This document shows positions 58,661 to 64,000 of a DNA stretch of 64,000 nucleotides, piece after piece. The stretch comes from CAZGUX01 sp964529305 (GTDB taxonomy: Bacteria > Acidobacteriota > Terriglobia > Bryobacterales > Bryobacteraceae): the NCBI GenBank assembly GCA_964529305.1, contig CAZGUX010000197.1, forward strand, positions 44,222-108,221. The letters are read 5' to 3'. Each line of letters starts with the position of its first letter. Positions within the stretch are counted from its first letter, which is position 1. A program made the position numbers and the translations under genes. A model generated the notes under the pieces. It was not told where the DNA came from. It was given only the letters and a program-made list of their open reading frames with translations, and ran no database searches.

Positions 58661-59251
58661 TCAGACGAGCAACGCGACAAACAAGGCCAACCCGCCCGCC
58701 AACGCCAAGGCGCCCCAAACGCGCAGGTGTGGCAGGTTCCACCACATATAGACTCCCGTCGCGATCCAGAGCAGCATCCCGATGCACGCCAGATCCACCA
58801 CAACGGCCCAGAGCGTATCGAGGAAGCTCGCCTGCTCGAAACCGCCTCTGGCGTGCATTCCGGTCAGAAAATGGTCCCAGCGGAAGCGCCGGTCCTCGGC
58901 CACCAGTCGCTTCTCGTCCACCTTGTAAACGATCCGCGTGGCATCGCGAAACGAGAACGCCCACACATGAAAGCGCCGCTCGCTTTCTTTATAGACGCCG
59001 TAGGCGCGGTCAAGGCCGCTATCCTTCATGATCCGGCCGCCCGCCGCGCGAAGATTCGCGCCGGCGCTCACGTCGACCTCGTACGGGCGGTCGAACCGCG
59101 GCGTCCAATCCGGCTGGCTGCTCGTGAACAGGCTTTCGAAATACTTGGGGTGGCTGAACACGAGGGAGCTTACTCCGTAGAGAAAGAACCACGGCAGCAG
59201 GAACAGGCCGAGATACAGATGCAGCCGGCGATTGAAGTGGCTGAAGCTCAT
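58661..59251 (-). CDS. PepSY-type single-domain membrane protein (second of a pair)
   Basis: A 196-residue membrane protein starting MSFSHFNRRLHLYLGLFLLPW. A first helix (LYLGLFLLPWFFLYGVSSLVF) is followed by an external PepSY-like domain, then two C-terminal helices (WAVVVDLACIGMLLWIATGV and ALALAGGLALFVALLV) around MWW. PepSY_TM proteins are often tied to iron reductases or heme uptake. The ATG overlaps the stop of the paralog upstream (ATGA). The pair arose by tandem duplication. Confidence 0.8.
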   Translation of the reverse strand: MSFSHFNRRLHLYLGLFLLPWFFLYGVSSLVFSHPKYFESLFTSSQPDWTPRFDRPYEVDVSAGANLRAAGGRIMKDSGLDRAYGVYKESERRFHVWAFSFRDATRIVYKVDEKRLVAEDRRFRWDHFLTGMHARGGFEQASFLDTLWAVVVDLACIGMLLWIATGVYMWWNLPHLRVWGALALAGGLALFVALLV

Positions 59252-59826
59252 ATGCGCACCAAAAAGAGGACAAACAGCGCCAGCCCCAGGCCGGCGAACA
59301 GGGCGCCCAGCGCGCGCGTGACCTTGAGTTCCCACCACATCCATAAGCCCGAAGCGACCCAGAAAATCATGGCCGCGATCGTGAAGTCGACCGAAGCGCC
59401 CCACACCCGCGCGCCGGCATAGGGTTGTTCATAGCCTCTGCGCCGATGCAGGCGTTCCAGCACGGCGGGCATGTGAAACACCTGCCGTTCGATCACCACT
59501 CTCTGGTCGTGCGGATGGTACGTGATCCGCCGCGGATGGATCGGATCGAAGCGGTCGATCGTCAGGCGGTCCTCGCGCCGCCGCGCATTGTGGGGACCGT
59601 CGATGCCAAGGTGAGTCAACAACTGGACCGCGGCATCGCGTGGCTTCAGGCGGTCGATTGACGGGCCGTCATAGCTCAGTTCTTTTTCAGTTTCGAACGA
59701 CGGGGGCTTCTCTCCGAGGAAGTGGCGGTGGTTCATCGCCATTGTGCTGACGGCGTACATCAGAATCCATGGCGACAGGAACAGGGCCATATACATGTGG
59801 ACCCGGCGGACGAGTCGGGAGAACAT
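59248..59826 (-). CDS. PepSY-type single-domain membrane protein (first of a pair)
   Basis: A 192-residue paralog of the downstream gene: MFSRLVRRVHMYMALFLSPW, an external domain with YDGPSIDRLKPRDAAVQLLT and RRITYHPHDQRVVIERQVFH, then FTIAAMIFWVASGLWMWWEL and ALFAGLGLALFVLFLV. The ATG at 59826 is used; a TTG two codons earlier is possible. HMYMALFLSPWIL and the final MWWE match the partner in position. It is coupled with the second gene by ATGA. Confidence 0.8.
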   Translation of the reverse strand: MFSRLVRRVHMYMALFLSPWILMYAVSTMAMNHRHFLGEKPPSFETEKELSYDGPSIDRLKPRDAAVQLLTHLGIDGPHNARRREDRLTIDRFDPIHPRRITYHPHDQRVVIERQVFHMPAVLERLHRRRGYEQPYAGARVWGASVDFTIAAMIFWVASGLWMWWELKVTRALGALFAGLGLALFVLFLVRI

Positions 59827-59845
59827 GGCCAACAGCGTACAACGG

Positions 59846-61552
59846 CTAGTCGAGCACGCGCAGCCTCAGCCGTGAGCCTTCGGCGCCGCCATGAAACAGG
59901 GAAATCGTGGCTTTGCGTTTGCCCTTCGCCGACGCGACCGGTTCATTCGTCTGAGGGTTGACGGATGAATTTGGAAAATCGGAAGCAGCCACAAACAAGC
60001 GGATCCGCGTACCCGCCGCGAATTGATGCGTGACCGGCCCCAGCGCCACGGTAACGTTCTCGGGCTTGCCGGCCTTCATGAACTGCTCGCGATCCTCGCC
60101 CCCGCGATACCGCAAGCGCAGGACTCCGTCCGCCAGCACGACACTCTTGCCGTCCGGCGTTACCTCCATTAGCTTGACCACTAGATCGGCATCCGGCGCA
60201 TCCACCCGCACGCGCGCCGCAAGGTCTCCCGGCCCCATCACGCGCAGCGGGGTGCGCACTGGTCCGCTCGTGAACACCGCGACGTCCGTGCGGGCCGCGA
60301 GCGCCGCATGATCAAAGGTACCCGGCATGAATCCCGGATGGCAACACAGCTTGCCACCGAGCGTCGGTACGGGCGAAGCAGGGTCGCTCACCCATCGGCT
60401 CTCACTGGGGGGCGCTGCTCCGCCGAGCAGGACGGTTTCCTTCGCCAGGGCGAATTCACGTACGGCAGCGCGGACGGGCGGGAACTGGTCTTCCCCATGC
60501 CACCGGTTCTCTCCAGTCACGAAGACGCGAGCCGGCGCGGTCTTCGACGCCTCGGTGGCGACTCCCTTGAGCCAATAGTCGAACCATGCATCCTCGTATT
60601 TGCCGTAGCTGACCTGGGGCTCCGTTCCGAAGCCGGTGTCGCCGGGTTTCATTTTGGAGCCTCCGTGCGTCCACGGTCCCCACCATAACTGGGACCCCCG
60701 CCGGGCCTCTTCCGACCCGCCGTCCTTCCGCACAGCCGAGAATAGCGCGGCCGTCGCCGGACCGAAGATGTCGTAGACGCCGGCGACATAGCAGCCGGCG
60801 GCTTTGATGCCTTTGACTTTGCCGGCCATGTTGGTCCGCCGCCAGTATTCGCTGCCGGGAGCGTGGGCGAGCCACTCGCGATACCAGCCGCCGCCTCCCC
60901 ATTCCATCGAGCGGCGGAACATCGTCTCCATGAAGCCGGCGGCCGGGCCGGCGTTCAGCAGCGCCTCAAACTCCTGCCGCGAACCACCGGCGCGGCCCAC
61001 GGCCCGTCCGTACAGTTCGATGGTCTGCGCCGCTGCCCAACTCGACGCCAGCAACTGGCGGAACGCGCCGCCTTCGAACAGGATGTTGTGCGTGCCGTAC
61101 CCGATGGCCGGGAACACCGGGAAGAAGGCCACCAGGTGAGGCGGCGAGGCCATGGCGGCGAACACCTGCGTGGCGCCTCCGTACGAGCCTCCGAACATGC
61201 CGACCTTCCCGTTGGAGCCCGGCAACCTTGCTGCCCACTCGACGGCATCGTAGCCGTCGCGCTCGTCATCCATGAACGGATCGAAGCGGCCCTCGCTGCG
61301 GCCCCGGCCGCGCGTGTCCTGCACGACGACGACATATCCCCGGCGTGCCTTCCCTTCGCCGTTGACCCCCTGTTTGCCGTACGGGGTGCGAGCTAGCAGA
61401 ACCGGATACGTGTCGCCGTCGTCCGGACGGTAGACGTCGGCCCGCAGTTTGACGCCATCGCGAGCCAGGCAAACGACATCGCGCTCGGTGCGGATTTTGA
61501 CTTGGGCGGAAGCCGCGCAGGCGGCGATCAGGACAAATAGCAGGCGACGCAT
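59846..61552 (-). CDS. Secreted CocE/NonD-family hydrolase
   Basis: A 568-residue exported serine hydrolase (MRRLLFVLIAACAASAQVKI). The alpha/beta-hydrolase core has VYRPDDGDTYPVLLARTPYG, VVQDTRGRGRSEGRFDPFMD and the nucleophile elbow GMFGGSYGGATQ. The C-terminal X-Pro-peptidase-type jelly roll (VTVALGPVTHQFAAGTRIRL, FVAASDFPNSSVNP) completes the CocE/X-Pro dipeptidyl-peptidase architecture. In-frame codons before 61552 lack a signal-compatible start. Substrates may be esters or acyl-peptides. Confidence 0.88.
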   Translation of the reverse strand: MRRLLFVLIAACAASAQVKIRTERDVVCLARDGVKLRADVYRPDDGDTYPVLLARTPYGKQGVNGEGKARRGYVVVVQDTRGRGRSEGRFDPFMDDERDGYDAVEWAARLPGSNGKVGMFGGSYGGATQVFAAMASPPHLVAFFPVFPAIGYGTHNILFEGGAFRQLLASSWAAAQTIELYGRAVGRAGGSRQEFEALLNAGPAAGFMETMFRRSMEWGGGGWYREWLAHAPGSEYWRRTNMAGKVKGIKAAGCYVAGVYDIFGPATAALFSAVRKDGGSEEARRGSQLWWGPWTHGGSKMKPGDTGFGTEPQVSYGKYEDAWFDYWLKGVATEASKTAPARVFVTGENRWHGEDQFPPVRAAVREFALAKETVLLGGAAPPSESRWVSDPASPVPTLGGKLCCHPGFMPGTFDHAALAARTDVAVFTSGPVRTPLRVMGPGDLAARVRVDAPDADLVVKLMEVTPDGKSVVLADGVLRLRYRGGEDREQFMKAGKPENVTVALGPVTHQFAAGTRIRLFVAASDFPNSSVNPQTNEPVASAKGKRKATISLFHGGAEGSRLRLRVLD

Positions 61553-61761
61553 GGGCGACACCTGCCAGCGTAGTGCGATCCCGCGGCAAAGACAAACGGG
61601 GCGGGTCATCGGACACTGTCAGTCAGCCGGGGTCAGGTCTCGTTGGTTTTAGAAACGTTCGCCCGAGACAGCGTCGATGGAAAGGCGAGGGCTCGGTCCA
61701 ACGAAGGGGCCTTCGCGGCTAGGCCCGACCTGATTCGGATACCGGAATCCGCCGGCCGAGC

Positions 61762-62985
61762 CTATGCTCCTTGGATCGTCCGCGTCTTTGGATCGAACGT
61801 CATCCGCCGGCCGCTCCACAAGGCATCGGTCGCCATGATGCAGGCGATCGAGTGGCCGTAGCCCGCTTCGGCGGGAGCATAAAGGCTCTTCGCATCGCGC
61901 CGGCGCACGCTGTCCAGCCAGTTCGCCATGTGGTGCACCGCGGTAGGATCATCCGGAATCGGCTGCTCGGTCTTGATCCGGTCCGGATGATCGACACCCT
62001 CGCCGGAAATGCGCCAGCCCTCCTCGACATCGGCCGTACCCAGCGTGCCCAGCACGCGGGTCGCGTGTCCGGCGCCGTTCGCCAGGTTCGACGCGAAGGT
62101 GGCCAGAAACGGCTTGCCGCCGAATCCGTACTTGAACACCGCCTGAAGATTGTCCTGATTCTCGCGGTAGTCCTTGTAGTGAAAGAGGCCGCCGTCCGCC
62201 ACCGCCGTCATCGGGTACAACTCACCGGTCAGGAAGTGGACCACGTCGATGCCGTGCGTCATGTGCTGATCGATGATGCCGCTGGAGAATTCCCGGAACA
62301 GGCGAAACGACCGGTAGATCTTCGGATCGAACGGCCGGTACGGCTTGCCGTAGAGAAATTCCTTCCAGTCCGTATCGCTCTCCTTGATTTCCCGCAGTGC
62401 TTCGGGCTTGCGCGTCCAGCGGTAGGGGCTGTAGACATTCCAGAGCACATCCACGCGAACGAAGTCGCCCAGCCGCCCGTCGGCAATCATCTTGCGCGCC
62501 GACTGGTATTTCGGATAGCTGCGCCGCTGCGTGCCGAGTTGCACGATGCGGCCCGTCCGCTTTACGGCCTCGAACGCGGCATTCGCCTCCTCCAGCACAT
62601 TCCCCATCGGTTTCTCGCAATAGGCGTCTTTGCCGGATTCCACCACGGCCTTCAGCATCTTGGCGTGCTGGTGATCCGGTGTGGCGATGATCACGGCGTC
62701 GATGCTCTTGTCCGCCAGAACATCGTCCAGCCGGCGGTACGCTTTGGGCTCCGCACCGTGGGATTCGCGCACCAGTTTGGCCGCCGCGTCCCTCCGCTGG
62801 TTCCAGATATCGCAAACGGCGGTGACCCGCGCATTGTACTTCCCGCTGAACTCGATGGCCTGCTTCAGCAAAGAGGTTCCGCGTCCTCCCGGACCCACAA
62901 TCGCCACTTCGATCCGGTCGTTCGGACTCTGCGCCTGCGCGGAAACCGCGGCCGCCGCGGTCCCGAGAAAGTGTCTGCGATTCAT
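61762..62985 (-). CDS. Exported Gfo/Idh/MocA-family oxidoreductase
   Basis: A 407-residue protein with a Tat-type start (MNRRHFLGTAAAAVSAQAQS) and GGAGGCAGG ahead of the ATG. The Rossmann loop is EVAIVGPGGRGTSLLKQ. YCEKPMGNVLEEANAAFEAV carries the conserved EKP lysine. The substrate domain includes RIVQLGTQRRSYPKY and SSGIIDQHMTHGIDVVHFLT. It resembles periplasmic sugar oxidoreductases common in this phylum. It stands next to, and divergent from, the RND adaptor gene. Confidence 0.88.
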   Translation of the reverse strand: MNRRHFLGTAAAAVSAQAQSPNDRIEVAIVGPGGRGTSLLKQAIEFSGKYNARVTAVCDIWNQRRDAAAKLVRESHGAEPKAYRRLDDVLADKSIDAVIIATPDHQHAKMLKAVVESGKDAYCEKPMGNVLEEANAAFEAVKRTGRIVQLGTQRRSYPKYQSARKMIADGRLGDFVRVDVLWNVYSPYRWTRKPEALREIKESDTDWKEFLYGKPYRPFDPKIYRSFRLFREFSSGIIDQHMTHGIDVVHFLTGELYPMTAVADGGLFHYKDYRENQDNLQAVFKYGFGGKPFLATFASNLANGAGHATRVLGTLGTADVEEGWRISGEGVDHPDRIKTEQPIPDDPTAVHHMANWLDSVRRRDAKSLYAPAEAGYGHSIACIMATDALWSGRRMTFDPKTRTIQGA

Positions 62986-63040
62986 CAACCTGCCTCCGTT
63001 CAGAATCATACATCGGGAGAGCCGTTGCTATGATCGGGAT

Positions 63041-64000
63041 ATGGTGAGCGCGAAGACGCTGGCGGCCGTGGCAGGTGCGTTTCTGCTCGGCATCGCGGTG
63101 TCGTATTCGTTCCTGCGCCGGCCCGCGCCGCCTCCCCCGAAAACGGCGCCGGAACCCGCGCCCGCGGTGACAGAAGTCCAGTTGGTCGGCAAGCTGCGGG
63201 CCCGCCATGTGGTCGACGTGCCGCCTCCGCAGGATGGCACGCTGGTTGCGTTTTTCGCCGAAGTCGGCCAGGAAGTGTACGAAGGCCAGTTGCTGGCTCG
63301 ACTCTCCGCCGAGGGTCTGGAGAGCACCCGGAATGCGGCCCAGAAAGCCCTCGACAGCGCCAACGAGCGCGTGGCCGCCCTGGAGAGCCAGGTCATCGCC
63401 GCCCGGCTCGAGGCCTCTCGTGCGCGCGCCGAAGCTGTCCGGGCTCGCGCCGAGTTCGACCGGCTCGCGCGAGCGTACGAACGGCAGAAGTTTCTCTACT
63501 CGGAAGGAGCGACCCCCAAAATCACCCTCGACAAGACGGCGGGTGAGTTCGAACTGGCGAAAACGGCCTCCGACAGTGTCGAGCAAAGCGCTCGGGCCGC
63601 CGAAGGACGCGTCGACAGGATACTGCGCGATGTGGATGCCGCGAAGCGAATCGTGCAGGAGAAACAGGACGAACTGGACGGCGCGCAGGAGGATCTTGGC
63701 GGCTCGGAGGTGATCTCACCGGCTACCGGGGTCGTCATTGGACGTACGGGCCAACTGGGTCTGCCGGTCGCGCGCAGCCAGGTGGACTTCTTTCAGATTG
63801 CCGTCAAGCTCGAAGACATGGACGCGGTGTGCGACGCTACCGCCGATATTCAGAAGGACATTCGTGCCGGCCAACCGGCCTTGGTGCTGGTGGCGGAGGG
63901 AGGCGAGGGATTCACCGCGGCCGTCAAGGGAGTGGACCAGGGAAAGGTGATTGTAGAATTCGTCAACCCGAATCCGGGCATCCGGCCGGGAATGTCCGCG
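63041..64000 (+). CDS. RND efflux periplasmic adaptor subunit (HlyD family), cut by the window edge
   Basis: At least 320 codons are open from ATG at 63041 to the window end with no stop. The start MVSAKTLAAVAGAFLLGIAV is a membrane anchor; a Pro-rich linker follows (RRPAPPPPKTAPEPAP). VDVPPPQDGTLVAFFAEVGQ and VYEGQLLARL form the first half of the lipoyl domain. A coiled-coil hairpin comes next (NAAQKALDSANERVAALESQ). GEFELAKTASDSVEQSARAA continues it. VISPATGVVIGRTGQLGLPV is the second lipoyl half. The partner pump lies beyond the window. Confidence 0.85.
   Translation, partial: MVSAKTLAAVAGAFLLGIAVSYSFLRRPAPPPPKTAPEPAPAVTEVQLVGKLRARHVVDVPPPQDGTLVAFFAEVGQEVYEGQLLARLSAEGLESTRNAAQKALDSANERVAALESQVIAARLEASRARAEAVRARAEFDRLARAYERQKFLYSEGATPKITLDKTAGEFELAKTASDSVEQSARAAEGRVDRILRDVDAAKRIVQEKQDELDGAQEDLGGSEVISPATGVVIGRTGQLGLPVARSQVDFFQIAVKLEDMDAVCDATADIQKDIRAGQPALVLVAEGGEGFTAAVKGVDQGKVIVEFVNPNPGIRPGMSA

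Overview
The window is GC-rich DNA, densely coded on both strands, and most likely comes from an Acidobacteriota chromosome of the Bryobacterales/Solibacter type. This is inferred from gene content. There are two DUF1501 plus DUF1549/DUF1553 cytochrome-like cassettes, several Tat-exported Gfo/Idh/MocA oxidoreductases, a TonB-dependent receptor and the truncated head of an Oar-type receptor. There is also a PEP-CTERM protein, many secreted proteins of unknown function, and intergenic palindromes built on ACTAAAGT or GGTCTCCGACC. No plasmid or intact prophage functions are seen. One tRNA gene (tRNA-Cys) was recognised; no rRNA, CRISPR array or complete insertion sequence was.

Layout. 1-4.8 kb: a nuclease-fold protein, a frameshifted membrane protein, tRNA-Cys, a coupled sigma/anti-sigma/DUF4252 operon and a pilin-like lipoprotein. 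5-10.7 kb: an unusual isoleucyl-tRNA synthetase and a TonB-dependent receptor. 10.8-21.2 kb: catabolic and secreted functions on the minus strand (two coupled amidohydrolases, a large secreted protein, DinB, a conserved protein of unknown function, a mannonate-dehydratase-like enolase-superfamily enzyme, a Gfo/Idh/MocA enzyme). 21.3-31.8 kb: a CDGSH protein, a DUF4126 membrane protein, a three-gene secreted cassette, a soluble PAS/poly-HAMP chemoreceptor and an alginate-export-type porin. 32-45.4 kb: a PEP-CTERM protein, pirin, gene remnants, an oxidoreductase, a two-domain metallo-hydrolase, a second DUF1501 cassette and a decayed Ig-like surface protein. 45.6-53 kb: a RibBA with a degenerate cyclohydrolase half, a redoxin-like protein, a minimal bacterial microcompartment locus (one shell protein plus one aldehyde dehydrogenase) and recJ. 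53.1-58.5 kb: small proteins, a Phd/VapC-type toxin-antitoxin pair and a housekeeping run rsfS-rlmH-accD-folC-plsC. 58.6-64 kb: a PepSY-like membrane pair, a CocE-type hydrolase, another Gfo/Idh/MocA enzyme and an RND adaptor cut by the window edge.

The most interesting system is the microcompartment pair at 48.3-50.4 kb. The shell gene is followed directly by an acylating aldehyde dehydrogenase whose C-terminus carries two near-identical encapsulation-peptide-like helices, a CGC motif and a separate 47-residue module. No vertex protein, trimer, signature enzyme or phosphotransacylase lies nearby, so it looks like a satellite locus. Other points are the variant class I signatures in the IleRS, the degenerate GTP cyclohydrolase half of RibBA, several gene fossils, and at least three kinds of intergenic inverted repeat.
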